Part shown: positions 12,537 to 24,190 of the stretch, piece after piece
How positions within the stretch are numbered: position 1 is the first letter of the stretch
How the letters are laid out: each line of letters starts with the position of its first letter
Source of the DNA: Dendrocalamus latiflorus
Lineage: Eukaryota; Streptophyta; Magnoliopsida; Poales; Poaceae
Assembly: GCA_017311315.1 (NCBI GenBank)
Contig: CM029672.1
Span: 15,102,221 to 15,166,220 of the forward strand
Length of the DNA stretch: 64,000 nt
Direction: 5' to 3'
Position numbers and translations under genes: made by a program
Notes under the pieces: model-generated
Told to the model about the DNA's origin: nothing
Databases searched by the model: none
What the model saw: only the letters and a program-made list of their open reading frames with translations

Positions 12537-13256
12537 GTGTTTAGAAGCTCTGAACTCTTCTGTCTCTGGCATGACAGATTAGATCACCCAAGTCTTAGGA
12601 TGATGAGAAACATAACAAATAACTCGCATGGGCATAATATTAATGTGAATAATTTTTCGAATCATGAAGATTTGGTGTGCCCTGCATGTGCCACCAGAAA
12701 ATTAATAACTAGACCCTCCACTCTAAAAGTGAAGGATGAAGTCCCTGCATTCCTGGAACGCATCCAGGGAGGCATTTGCGGTCCCATTCAGCCTGTCTCA
12801 GGGCCGTTTAAGTATTTCATGGTGCAGATTGACGCTTCTTCGAAGTAGTCATATGTGGGTTTGCTGTCCACAAGAAATCACGCTTTTGCAAAATTGATCT
12901 CGCAGATCATTCACATCAGAAATGTGTTTCCAGATCATCATATCAAGTCCATCCGAATGGACAACACCGGAGAATTTACTTCAAAGGCATTTGATGATTA
13001 TTGCATGGCGATGGGAATTGCAGTTGAGCATTCGGTACCGCATATCCATACCCAGAACGGTTTGGCAGAGGCTTTAATTAAGAAAATTAAATTTATTGCC
13101 CGAACCCTCTTGCATAATTGTAATTTGTCAGCTACATGTTGGGGACACGCAGTCCTACATGCAGCTGATCTCATCAACCTTAGACCTTCGGCCTACAACA
13201 TTCATTCACCTATGCAACTAGCGCAAGGGTCAGCACCGAAGATTTCCCAACATTAG
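12537..13256 (+). pseudogene. broken copia integrase region
   Basis: One open stretch (12537-12848) carries the GAG-pre-integrase zinc region (LFCLWHDRLDHPS ... CPACATRK). After an in-frame stop the next (12855-13256) carries the integrase core (IRMDNTGEFTSKAFDDYC, HTQNGLAEALIKKIK). DNTGEF and NGLAEA correspond to the usual DNAGEF and NGLAESLIK, but the domain is interrupted by the stop at 12846. The protease should lie between gag and this region and is not recognisable. Confidence 0.82.
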
Positions 13257-13629
13257 GGGGAGTAAATCAACCCCTTGATGAAGAATGTCGGGAAATTACG
13301 TGGCAAGCCACTGGAATCCATGCAGATGACCCGCGCATTAGTGAAGCAAATAGAGAAGTCCAAAAGACAAAAGAAGTCTATAAGACAATAGAAGTCCAGA
13401 AGACAAGAGAAGTCTAGAAGACAATCGATTTGCAAGAACTACCAAATCAACTGCCCAATCACTTTAGTGATTTGAAGAGCGTGACTAAGTCGCATGTGCA
13501 TGCACGCACTGCACCGGAGAGAGTTGAAATACCAAAGAAAGCAGAAAGTATCCCTAATCTCGTCCAGAGGCCTCAGAAAAAAGGACGAAAACTCCGGTTC
13601 CTCGAATCCTTAGTAACCGGGGACGCCTG

Positions 13630-15306
13630 GTGAAAAAGGATAGGAGGGATTTATCACAGCCGATCATTGAAGTCCCCCAGAATGAGAAGGGGAGCCAGTT
13701 GAGACCTGGCACAAGTATGACACCTTCCGAAAAGGGCATACCGGATCTGAATATCCCCATCGGTATGGATGTGTGCGCACACATCGGAGCCGAAAAACTA
13801 AAGGGACTTGCCACCGCAATTGAAAGAAGCGATGCGCAAGGTGAAGCTCCAGAAGAAGCAACTCATGAAGAAATAGCTATAAATTATGTGCACACGGGAG
13901 AGTCCCTGAATAGGACAACAGCTAATGTAGATATCTACTTCGCAAAGAAAATTACCACCATCATCGATCTTGATCCTGAGCCTGCATCGCTCGCTGAATG
14001 TAAGAAAGGATCAGATTGGGAAGATTGGAAGAAGGCAATAGCAACTGAATTGCTATCTCTGAACAAAAGAGAGGTGGTTCGGCCCGTATGCCGCACGCCT
14101 CCCCACATACACCCCGTTGGGCACAAGTGGGTATTTCTTCGAAAGAGAAATGAAAGAAATGAAGTAGTAAGATACAAAGCAAGGCTGGTAGCCCAAGGTT
14201 TCACTCAACGTCCTGGAGTTGATTATGAAGAAACCTACTCCCCAGTCATGAGTGGAATTACCTTTAGATATTTGATCTCAATGGCAGTGAACTTGAACTT
14301 AGAAATAAAATTGATGGATGTTGTGATTGCATACCTTTACGGTAACTTGGATTCGGAGATTTATATGAGAGTCCCTGAAGGAATCCCTCTCCCGAACCAA
14401 GACAGAGCAAATATAAATCTGTACAGTGTGAAACTCAGAAAGTCACTGTATGGACTGAAACAATCTGGAAGAATGTGGTATAATCGCTAGAAGACTGTCC
14501 TTATGTATTTATACAGCGATCCCAGAATCGATTTTGTATAATCTCTGTGTATGTAGATGATCTGAATATCATCGGGACTGCAGAAGACATAAAAGAAGCA
14601 AACTCCTACTTGGAGTCAGAATTTGAAATGAAAGATTTAGGCAAGACCAAGTTTTGCTTAGGCCTGCAGCTTGAGCATGTCCTTGAAGGAATCTTGGTAC
14701 AGCAGTCAACCGACACCCAGAAGGTACTTGAAAGGTTTGGCTTCGAGAAGGCATTTCCCTCAAAAGTACCAATGATCGGGAGGTCTTTACAGCAAGAAAA
14801 GGATCCTTTTCGACCTAGGGAAGAGGGGGAGGAAGTCCCAGGACCAGAATTCTCATACTTGAGTGCAATGGGAGCACTCGTGTACTTAGCAAACTGCACT
14901 AGACCGGACATTGCATTTGCCGTGAACCTGTTAGCAAGGTACAGTGCAGAGTCCACCAAGGCTATGTATTTTCTGTGTGGTTGAACTGCAACCTTGTAGC
15001 TACTTCGACAAACCACTCAGAAATTATAGCACTGTATGAAGCCGCACGAATGTGCGCTTGGTTCCGATGAACGGTTCACCACATCCAGCAGTCATGTGGA
15101 ATGAACATTGTGCGAACCCCCACAATTATCCATGAAGATAATGCAGCTTGCGTTGCACAAGTGCAGACGGGCTATGTAAGCATATCAACCCCAAGTTCCT
15201 CTATGCTCATGAATTGCAAAGATGGACAAGATTAAAGTACTGCACTCTAAGTCATGTAGACTTGTTCACTAAGTCACTCCCCGCATCTAGCTTTGAAAGG
15301 TGCGTG
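13630..15306 (+). pseudogene. broken copia reverse transcriptase / RNase H
   Basis: 13630-14490 holds the front of the reverse transcriptase (VGHKWVFLRKRNERNEVVRY, KARLVAQGFTQRPGVDYEET, LYGLKQSGRMWYNR). A stop follows, and 14547-14984 starts at the catalytic box (MYVDDLNIIGTAEDI) and continues to the conserved SAMGALVYLANCTRPDIAFAV. A damaged RNase H tail (TSTNHSEIIALYEAARMCAW, DLFTKSLPAS-like) is traceable to about 15306. At least three inactivating breaks are visible. Confidence 0.85.
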
Positions 15307-15615
15307 TGAGGGATTGGAATGATGAAACTTAGAGAAGTGCAGAATTCAGGGGGAGAATTCTCTCAAGCCCGTTATTAAATCTTGATCATGAAGATTAAGT
15401 ACCTAAAGGAATAAAGTCCTGAAGACTAAATGAAATTGGGTGAATTGTACTCTTTTTCCCTTGACGAGTTTTTCATGAAGTTTCTCGACCAAGGTTTTTT
15501 AATGAGGCAATTCATGCATCGCAACATCACATGTATCATGTGCTCTTTCTCCAAATTTTTTCCACTGGGTTTTTATGGAGTTTTAGTGAGGCATGAACGT
15601 GTCGGATGAGTGCCC

Positions 15616-15624
15616 AAGGGGGAG
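15616..15624 (+). other. polypurine tract
   Basis: AAGGGGGAG lies immediately before the right LTR, as expected for plus-strand priming. Confidence 0.7.
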
Positions 15625-15867
15625 TGTTAAGAAACCTGAGCTTGGGCCAGCAGCCCAGGGCCCATGGTAGGCACCTCATTGTAGTCTATAAATAGAGACT
15701 CATACCTCCTCATTATGTACACATGAATGAAAGAAATAAAGAAAGACCAGGAGTTCTCTCTATCTCTCTGTGTGTTCAATCTATTATTCTGTGGTTCTGT
15801 GATTGATTCGTTCTTGTTCTAAACAGAGAAATCTCTCGGACTGGTCGCCAGCGACGGTTCCTCAACA
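15625..15867 (+). repeat. right LTR (shared by the tandem unit)
   Basis: This is the 243-bp copy of 8866-9108. A second primer site and leader follow instead of flanking DNA, so it is both 3' LTR of the left unit and 5' LTR of a truncated right unit. Confidence 0.92.
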
Positions 15868-17201
15868 CGTTATCAGCACGACTTCGCTCTGGTGAACGAG
15901 GTAATCATCGAAGCACAGATTGAATTTTCTAGATCGCTTTTGAATCTGTATTTTCTTTTCGCGTTCTAGATTGATCTCTACGGTGCAAATCCGCCCCAAT
16001 CTACCGTGAGCAGACTTGAAGTCGCCGGCACAATGCCGATCGGTAGATTATGAAACGGGGTAGATGTTGATTGCACTGTAGATTAGAACGATGCAAATTC
16101 GCCCCAATCTACCGCGAGCAGATCTGAAATCGCTGGCACAATGTCGATCGGTAGATTGCGAAACAGGGTAGATGTTGATTGCATCGTAGATTGGAAACGA
16201 AAATTTCTGCATGAATTTGTTTGATTCTGCACGATCATTGCATGAGAAAAGACTGAACAAAAATTTGCATCTTTCTGTTCGGTTTGGCATATCCATGGCA
16301 CGAAAAAAATCACAAACACCACCGGCCGCCGGCCAGTAACCGGTCAGGGTGCCTGAAGCTCCTCTGGGTTGCCGTCGCACCCGTAGGTGCGTTGCCATCA
16401 CCGGTCTGAAGCCGCTGGGGGCCATCGGCTGTCGCCTGCCGTCGTGCGCACCACCCAAGGAAGACCGGCCAGCACGCCACACCTGCGCACCGCACCACCG
16501 CTGCCCGTATGCGGCTGTCGAAGCCGAGCCGCTCGCTCGGCCGCCCCACTCGGTTAAGCCCGCACCCCGCGTAGGCGCCACAGTCGCCGGCCTTGCTCCT
16601 CCGCCCGTGCTCCGAATAGCGTTGTCGTCGCCGGCTTCGGCTCCACCGCGCCCCGCATGGTGCCCGCCACCCTTGGCCGCCACCGGCAGCAGCACGGCAC
16701 CGGACGACTCCGCCGGCTGCAGCCGCACGGCGTTGCCCGCCTTCACCTCGTCGCGCCGCCCTGCGCCCAGCTCCCCTAGCCGCTCCCGCCGCATGCCGGC
16801 CGAAGTTACCGCGCCGCCTCCCAAGTTCGCCACGGCCGCCGCTAGCCTGAAGCAAGCCGCCCGCCCGGCCTCCTCCGCGCTACCCCCTCCGCCTGCATCA
16901 GCACCCAGAGCGCCGCCCGAAGCGGTCTTTCCGAAATCCACACCGGCCACCGGTACCTCGGTTGTCACGCCTGTACGCGAGCCCGCCGGACCTCCGTCTC
17001 GTGCCGTCGCTCCCGTGAACGCCGCGCTCCCCGCACTGCCGCGCCCGCAGCACCCGCTCGGCCACGAACCACCGCCTCCTGCCACACCGCCCGTAGCCGG
17101 CGCCTCTCCCGCAGCCCCAACCTGCGTCGGTTGCGCCCCGCGCGATCCGCCCGCCCGGGACAAGCCGCCGCCACCGCCTGTGGAAAATGGGGGTAGGGAA
17201 A
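15868..17201 (+). repeat. GC-rich leader, right copy, truncated
   Basis: Homologous to 9109-10412 over its whole length. The match ends at GGGTAGGGAAAC near 17201, after which unrelated flanking DNA (TAGGAGCTCTATG) starts. The long minus-strand open frame at 16048-17265 is a composition artefact. Confidence 0.85.
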
Positions 17202-17542
17202 CTAGGAGCTCTATGATTCTTGTTGCTAAAACACGGCAACAAATGTGCCTACTAGCTTTTGCCATTGAGTCTGAATACGACCACCACTCATACCCGTTTG
17301 CGACTCGAATTCCACGGGAATTCTGCAGTATCTTTACATGAAATAGTTTAATTTCCGCAGGATACGAGAAAAATCTCTTATTCCAAACAGGGCCTCAACA
17401 CTTATTCCATACCTTTAAACCCTTGACCACGTAGATCACTACGTGTTAGGTGAGTTTGCAGTGAATCTATTAGGATTTAATCCATGATCCCTAAGGCTGT
17501 TTTGAGTCTTAAGATGGCTAAGCGGTCGTGCTACGCCGGACA
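17202..17542. other. short intergenic stretch with transposon relic
   Basis: No gene seen. 17290-17395 (GGAATTCTGCAG ... ATTCCAAACAGGGCCT) resembles the short repeat family noted at 6440-6760 and 27752-27830. Confidence 0.4.
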
Positions 17543-17662
17543 TTTTTTTTTTTGGAAATGGAAAATATCCGGCCTCTGCATCTGCACATAGCCAATCCTT
17601 ACAAGAATCCCAGCTTAAACACTGGGCAAAAGTAAAGGGGAGTAAACTCAAATATAGAGTAA

Positions 17663-20407
17663 TCAAAAGCAAAGTCTATTATTATTTGGCCACCCATTCT
17701 TGGCGAAGACGTCCATGGCGACAACCTCCAAAGCTTTGCTTGCCAAACGGATTGTTTCCTTTGTGTCCTCACGCTGCAGCAGCGCCCAAAACTGCAGCCA
17801 GTATGACCCCCTGAATATAGTCTGCATAAAAGGAGTTGGTTTCTTCTCAAAAATAATGTCATTACGAGTACACCAAATTGCCCAAATAATAGCAGCTACC
17901 CCCACAAAAATCAAATTTCTATCCACTCTCCGAATGCCCGTTAGCCAACTGCCAAGCATGTGTGTAGTGGAGCCAGGAGGGGTTAACCCAGTTGCTATCT
18001 GGACAATGTTCCAAATAGTTTTCGCACGGTAGCAATCGAAAAAGAGGTGTTTAATTGTTTCATTGCAATCACAGAAACAACACTTTTTGCTACCAGTCCA
18101 ATTCCTTTTAATTAAATTATCCTTTGTTAATATCACCCCTCGTTGTAGGTACCAGAGGAAAATTTTTATCTTTAGGGGGATCTTCAACTTCCAGATAAAT
18201 TTATGGGTAAAAGGGATATGTTGGTTTATGAAATACCGGTACATCGACTGCACTGAGTACTGACCATTATTATGAAGGTCCCAGCTAAAGACATCCCTCT
18301 CATTTGAAAGTTGGATATTGGCTAGTTTAGCTACTAAATTTTGCCAAGCTGTCCACTTATCCCCAGCTAGAGCTCTGCGAAAGGAAACATTAAGAGGCAC
18401 TTGATTCATAACAGTCTGCACTGTTACATGGGGATGATTGGCTATGTTGTATAAGTTAGGAAATTGGTCTTTAAGAGGTGAGGAATCAATCCATGTATCC
18501 TCCCAAAATCTGGTTTGTGAACCATCTTTTATTTGAAATGTCCCACATCCTAGAAAATCATTTTTGGCCTTTAGCAAACCTTTCCAGAACTGTGAATCCC
18601 CAGGTTTTGAATGGACCTGAGTAAGACTTTTTGAACTCAGATATTTATTTCTGAGTAAGGTCTGCCAAGTTCCGTCCTCATTAAGCAATTTGAATAACCA
18701 TTTACTGAGTAGACATTTATTCTTGAGACCGAGATCAATTATACCCAGCCCCCCTTGATCTTTAGGGCGACACAGAATATCCCATTTGGCTAGGCGATAT
18801 TTTTGTTTATCATTATTACCTTGCCAATAAAAACTTGACCGGTAAAAATCCAGGCTTTTAATTACGCCTTTTGGAATTTCGAAAAAGGACATCATAAATG
18901 TTGGTAAACTACTTAGAACTGAATTGAGTAAGATCAGGCGACCCCCATAGGAAAGGTGCTTGGCCTTCCAAGTACTCAGTTTTCGCTTGAATCTTTCCTC
19001 GATAACACCCCACTCCGCATTACGAAGTTTTCTGAAGTGCATCGGAATTCCTAAGTACCTAAAAGGAAATGACCCTACGTCACACCCAAACAGACTAGTG
19101 TAGTGCTGTTCATACTGTTTTGCTTCTCCAAAGCAAAAAATTTCACTCTTGTGAAAGTTAATTTTTAGACCAGAAAGTTGCTCAAAAACACAGAGCAATA
19201 ACTTCATATTCTTTGCCTGCTCTAGATCATGGTCTAAAAAGAGGATTGTATCATCAGCATATTGTAAAATAGACAACCCATCATCCACAAGGTGAGGTAT
19301 AACTCCCCTAATTTGGCCATCATCCTTTGCCCTCTGAATTAAAATCGAGAGCATATCGGCTACAATATTAAACAAAATAGGTGACATAGGGTCTCCTTGT
19401 CTGAGTCCTTTTTTTGTTTGGAAGTAGTGTCCAATGTCATCATTAATCTTGATGCCTACACTGCCACCCATAACATATTTGTCGATCCAGCGACACCATT
19501 GGTGACTAAACCCCTTCATACGAAGAGTTTGCTGGAGGAAAGACCAGTTTACCTTATCATAGGCCTTTTCAAAGTCAATCTTAAGGATCACCCCATTTAG
19601 TTGCTTCGTATGTAATTCATGGATGGTTTCGTGCAAAATCACTACTCCTTCCATTATATTTCTTCCTGGCATAAAAGCCATTTGGGATGGTCGTACCACA
19701 TTTTGAGCCACTCCCATGAGTCTATTTGTGGCTACTTTGGTGAAAATCTTGAAGCTCACATTGAGCAAGCAAATGGGTCTATATTGTTGTATCGTTGTTG
19801 CCACATTTACTTTTGGAATAAGGGTAATTACTCCAAAATTAAGGTTGTACAGAGGGAGGCGTTCGTCATAAAAATCAGCAAAGAGTGCTATAATATCTCC
19901 TTTGATGACTTCCCAAAACGCCTGGTAGAACTCTGATGGGAATCCATCAGGTCCTGGTGATTTATTGTGTTCCATCTGGAACACTGCCTCCTTAATCTCC
20001 TTCTCGGTAAACGGAGATGTGAGAAAGTCATTTTCCTCTGCCGTGACCTGGGGTATATCTTGGTTTTGTGTTTCGACCATAGTAAAATTATTTTCCTCTG
20101 GTGATCCAAATAAGCCCTTGTAATAGTTAGTGATATATGCTTTTAAGTGAGCATCACCCCGTATTATCCCATCTTCTTGATCTAATTTGAAGATTCGTTG
20201 TTTCCTATGTTTTCCATTAGCAACCAAGTGGAAGTATTGTGTGTTATCATCACCTTCCAAGAGGTGTTGTGTTTTAGCTCTCTCGTACCATTTGACTTCT
20301 TCCTCCCTCAGCAATTGAACTAATCGATCATTGAGGGCACGCTTCATATGTAGTTCCTGGTCTGAGAGTATGGTAATTTCCGCTTTTTTGTCTAGCTCAT
20401 CAATCAT
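17663..20407 (-). pseudogene. LINE ORF2, reverse transcriptase and C-terminal zinc region
   Basis: An open frame of 914 residues. It has the non-LTR reverse transcriptase blocks (HNKSPGPDGFPSEFYQ, LKIDFEKAYDKVNW, GLRQGDPMSPILFN, and catalytic YADDTILFLD). The zf-RVT region near the C terminus has CCFCDCNETIKHLFFDC. It is separated from the upstream endonuclease frame by a break between 20408 and 20533 (probable indel and stop), so ORF2 is not intact. The RT domain itself shows no stop. Encoded activity in the family is target-primed reverse transcription. Confidence 0.92.
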
Positions 20408-20533
20408 AGATACTAATTTCTTCTTCTCTTTTTTATTATGGCCTGCTGTATTTTTGGCCCACCCTCTCAGAAATTGCCTGAGGGATCGAATTTTATTTTG
20501 CCATTTCTGTATGGCTGAATTTCCTTTGTTTTC

Positions 20534-21331
20534 TTATTGCCAGACAACTGCAACCAAATCATAAAAACCATCTCGCAAAAGCCAACCCCGTTCAAATTTA
20601 AATAGTGGTGATTGTCTATTATGAGAGGAGGCCCCTGTATTTAATAACAAAGGTGTATGATCTGAATTACTTCTATCTTTAGCCACTATCGAGGTAAGTG
20701 GAAATTGTCGTTCCCACTCAGTACTAGTTAAAACCCTATCTAACTTCTCAAAAGTTGGATCATCCCCACTGCTCGACCAGGTGTATTGGCGCCCCGACAG
20801 CTCTATCTCCCTGAGATCAAGAGACTGAATAACCATATTAAAAAGATCAGGCCATTTCCTGTCAAAATTGCCTCTATTTTTATCTTCAGGGCGACGCATA
20901 ATATTGAAGTCACCGCCAATCATATAAGGTAGTGGCTCTTTACTACATACATGCGCCAGTTCTGCTAAAAAAATTTCTTTATATTGTTGTTGTGCAGGCC
21001 CATATACTGCAAACAACGCCCATTTGAACTCATCTTTTTTATTACGAAGAGTGAATTTGACATAAAAGTCACCTTCATCAATAGCTCCGATATCAAAGAC
21101 CGCTAGATCCACTCCAAGGAGTATTCCCCCAGAACGGCCATAAGGTGCCATGCAGTGCCAAATAAATTCTTTGCCACCACTAAATTTTTTGAGAGTCGAA
21201 TCTGAGAAATGATTCCGACCTGTTTCCATGAGGGCAATGAAATCAATTTGCTCTTCTTTAACTATATCTTCCAGATACCCATGTTTAGCCAAGTCACCGA
21301 GACCTCTGCTATTCCAAAAAATTCCTTTCAT
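20534..21331 (-). pseudogene. LINE ORF2, endonuclease portion
   Basis: The frame starts MKGIFWNSRGLGDLAKHGYL, the usual start of plant LINE endonuclease. It keeps family motifs: FIALMETGR, GGDFNIMRRPEDKNRGN, LREIELSGRQYTWSS, LDRVLTS and the catalytic SDHTPLL. This is the apurinic-like endonuclease/exonuclease/phosphatase fold that nicks the target. The frame stops after about 265 residues at VAVVWQ, where the uninterrupted protein would continue into the linker before the reverse transcriptase. Confidence 0.9.
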
Positions 21332-22443
21332 TTGAGACTCAACTTGGAAGGTGTAATTGGTTTTTTGGGTAAAGATCCCCCTTTGTTTTTTTGCCTAGAC
21401 AAGGTCCTTTTCTTGCGTTGTGAAGCTATGAGCTCACAACAAACGTGGTCAAGACCTTCCTCTGATACATGCTCATCAAAATCCCCACAAATGTGGTTGA
21501 GCTGTGCATCTAAAAATTCTTCTTCTTCCTCATCCAAGTTAATGTTAGGAGAGGACATTTTGCTGCTACTAAGCTTTTTAGCCGACACCTTTAACCTATC
21601 TAATTCTATATTTTTAATGGAAGTAACAGAAGATGAAATAAGACTATGATTTCTACCCAAAGAAACTCCTAGGTTGATAATTCTAGAAGTAATAGCAGAA
21701 TCAGGAATGGATGGGAAAGAAATGCAATTACCTGGATCCATTGCATTTTTTTGCCACCAAATTCTTAGCCTTCTCCATCAAACTTATATCCCCCATTGCA
21801 GCAGCCCGCTTACTAACCCTTCTGGCCATCACCTTGTCATCCTTGATCTCTTCAATGCCTGTAACAAAGTCCAGAAGCTGAAGTGCATTTGCCATGGCCA
21901 AATTAGAAAGATTTGCACGGATGCCATTCCTCTTAGCTAAAACTTGTAACTTGTGGCGTGGAAGTTCATAGAAATTTAGACTCGCCAATGGCAACTTTGT
22001 GTCCTGAACGTACTCCAGCCCAGAGCGCTCGAGACATGTCCCCTGTTTGCCAACCTGCAAACCCTGCACCCACACCTCAGAACCGGTTCCATCATGCAGA
22101 AACTGAGAATGCTTTGCGCTGTCCCTTTGCAGATCAATGTCACCGGTTCCATCATGCAGAAACTGAGAATGCTTTACGCTGTCCTTTTGCAGATCAATGT
22201 CATCTAACTTCCCTCCTGTGATTAAGGACCCTCCGAATGCAAACCAGGTTTTCCTGAATTGGCAACAAAGCTGCTGTTGGAGTTGTCGAAAGCACTGTCC
22301 AATGCACCGAGCTTCAGAGTCAAGTTATTCCCAGAATCCAACATCAAGTTGGGGGCCATGCTAAACTCAATTGGGTCGTCCACATGGAAAGATTCAGCAG
22401 CAATATTGTTGCTATTCTCCTCCAGAACCCCATGAACTGCCAA
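21328..22443 (-). pseudogene. LINE ORF1, C-terminal part in broken frames
   Basis: Three open pieces (22222-22443, 21728-22075 and 21328-21741) cover the region between the DUF4283 part and the endonuclease. The last has an acidic stretch (NLDEEEEEFLDAQLNHICG) and a basic end (SQRKKRTLSRQKNKGG). It stops at 21328, overlapping the endonuclease ATG at 21331 by four bases (ATGA), a typical ORF1/ORF2 junction in bicistronic LINEs. Confidence 0.7.
22083..22202. repeat. 60-bp tandem duplication inside LINE ORF1
   Basis: Two adjacent 60-bp copies (22083-22142 and 22143-22202) differ at two positions only. Each begins CCGGTTCCATCATGCAGAAA. Sixty bases keep the reading frame (20 codons). Confidence 0.95.
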
Positions 22444-22481
22444 ATCAAAAACATTGTCAACATGTTCAAATGCAATTGGCG

Positions 22482-23708
22482 CTACATCTGTTGGTGCTTG
22501 ATCATTGGCGTATCAGATTTCTGTGTAGCTGCCGAAGTTTTTGAATCAGAGGACGCAGCCCCGTTCCTTTTTTTCTCCACATCTTCCATCTCCTGGTCTG
22601 ATTGTTTATTTTGATCCTCCTTATCTAAGTCATCAACATCATCAAATTCATCTGGTTCCCCACCGTTATCAGTGACCACATGGTCAATTGTGAAGAAAAT
22701 TTCATAAAGGCAGTCATCTACCACAATGTCTGCAGTATCCGGAATGCAATTCGCATCAAGAACCGCCACCATTAGCCGAACCACACCTGTTTTCCTCATT
22801 GATCTCATGTCAACTTTCTGGGTAGCACCAAGAATTGATCCCACTGCCCAAAGGGGAAGAAATGATCTGATCTCATACGGCACACCATAAACATGCACCC
22901 ATACCTTCTGCAACTTTTGTTTTGGAAGAACCTCATTGCCCCACTCTTCAAAAAGCATCACACCTTCATTGTTATCAGTTCTAAGGCGCCTCATACTAAT
23001 CATTCTCTGGAGCTCCACTTGACATGGGAACGGCACTATATACGCATTATTGCCATACTCCCTCACCACCCATTCCCATTTGATCGGAATCGCCCGAGCA
23101 AGCTCCTTTTTGACCAACTCTGCTGGAACAGAACCCTCCACAATCGTGATCAAAGCAGTCACCGAAATTTTCTTGGGGCTCTTTGCTGCTGAAGAATACG
23201 GAATGTGAAAGAAACCGAGACCATCTCCTGCAAGACCACAGAAAGTAGCAGCTGGTTTAGGACCATGCAACAATGGGCATTGAGAAGTGTAGTGTTCATC
23301 CTCGCAAATCTCACAACACAACACCAGCTTCTTCTTCTTTTTAGGAGCTGGCTCTGCACCATACTGCTGAGATCCTTTATTTTTCCCAAATTGAGTACCT
23401 GGACCCTCAGCCTTCTCCCGCGATTTGTTGTTGTTCTCTTCAGCAGGAGCTTTCCCATAATACAGAGGATGATGACCACCACCTGTGGCTTGTGCTCCAG
23501 TATCGCCAGTCCCATGAGGATTATGGGCAAGATTGTTGTCTCCTCGTCCACCATAGTCAGAACCACGTCCTCCATGGTAGTGGTGGGCTCCTCGTCCACC
23601 ATGAACAGACGCCCAGCCTCCCTGGTAGACGCGGCTGCTGCGGCCATATCCTCGGCTAAATTGCCTCGAGGGAGGACGACCACCGCGCGCTGCCTGCCTA
23701 AATTTCAT
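22482..23708 (-). pseudogene. LINE ORF1, N-terminal part (DUF4283-like)
   Basis: A 408-residue frame. Residues 1-90 are basic and Gly/Arg/Tyr-rich (RGG- and GGRG-type). A zinc knuckle (CEICEDEHYTSQC) follows, then a DUF4283-like domain (WEWVVREYGNNAYIVPFP, KVWVHVYGVPYEIRSFLPLW) and an acidic tail (DEFDDVDDLDKEDQ). In plant LINEs ORF1 is an RNA-binding chaperone. The knuckle precedes the DUF4283 region here. The stop at 22482 precedes the rest of ORF1, which continues in other frames downstream. Confidence 0.82.
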
Positions 23709-23711
23709 TTA

Positions 23712-24190
23712 ATTATGGTTCATAAGTTTCGTCTTTTTCTGAACTTTTGGCTTTTTGTTGAGCTTTTTTGCCGGTTCTTTTTTTCCCGTATTTGTTTGTA
23801 TTATACGTAATGGGCTAACATATTTTTTTTATTTTTAAATTTAATTATGCTAAATAAGCCTCTGTCAGCTACAGTGCTTTTTTCAGCCAGCTACAGTGTT
23901 TTCAGCCATAAGCCACGAGCTACATAATATAAAAATATTATAGATAATTACTTTCTATAATATTTTTATATTATCTATAAATAGTACTAAAAATAGATCA
24001 TATAATATATTGTCTTTTTTGTGTCTCTATAGATAATTTCTTCACGATAAAATATGTCTTGTTTTTTATACTGTGTCGACTACGGTATGAGAGATAACAT
24101 AATTCTTCATACTTTTTCTCTCTTATCTATATCACCTTATATCCTATATGGTAAAACTGACAGATAGTTTATGTCACATTGTTATATATA
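23712..24190. repeat. copy of an AT-rich non-autonomous element
   Basis: 23715-23900 matches 25135-25345 (TTTCGTCTTTTTCTGAAC, CGTATTTGTTTG, ATGGGCTAACAT, TTTAATTATGCTAAATAAG, CTGTCAGCTACAG). The same family appears inverted at 60667-60940 and in part near 49080-49180. The LINE 5' end abuts or truncates its left end. The remainder to 24190 is AT-rich with a perfect palindrome and no gene. Confidence 0.6.
23924..23974. repeat. perfect 20-bp inverted repeat, AT-rich
   Basis: Arms 23924-23943 and 23955-23974 are perfect reverse complements, separated by 11 bases. The sequence is almost entirely A/T. Confidence 0.9.

Larger units (their letters stand above)
8866..17201 (+). mobile_element. decayed Ty1/copia element in tandem LTR-internal-LTR-internal arrangement
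   Basis: A 243-bp LTR (8866-9108) begins TGTTAAGAAACC and ends CCTCAACA. The primer site, a 1.3-kb GC-rich leader, broken gag and pol, a polypurine tract (15616-15624) and a second 243-bp LTR (15625-15867) follow. Instead of flanking DNA, the second LTR is followed by another copy of the primer site and leader (15868-17201), ending abruptly after GGGTAGGGAAAC. This is what unequal recombination between neighbouring copies, followed by truncation, would leave. The two LTRs differ at about a dozen positions by eye (about 5 percent), so the element is not young. The left flank is AACAC; no matching right duplication exists. Confidence 0.88.
17543..23708 (-). mobile_element. L1-type non-LTR retrotransposon (LINE)
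   Basis: On the minus strand the order is ORF1 (nucleic-acid-binding), endonuclease and reverse transcriptase, ending in an A tail seen as an 11-nt T run at 17543-17553. No LTRs are present. The element is about 6.2 kb but its frames are broken in several places. The 5' end falls near 23708, next to a short AT-rich element (23712 onward). Target duplications were not recognised. Confidence 0.9.

Noticed and set aside
16048..17265. Minus-strand open frame of 405 residues
   Set aside because: It spans the right leader copy and runs past the truncation point into unrelated DNA. Gly/Arg/Ala-rich composition follows from GC content.
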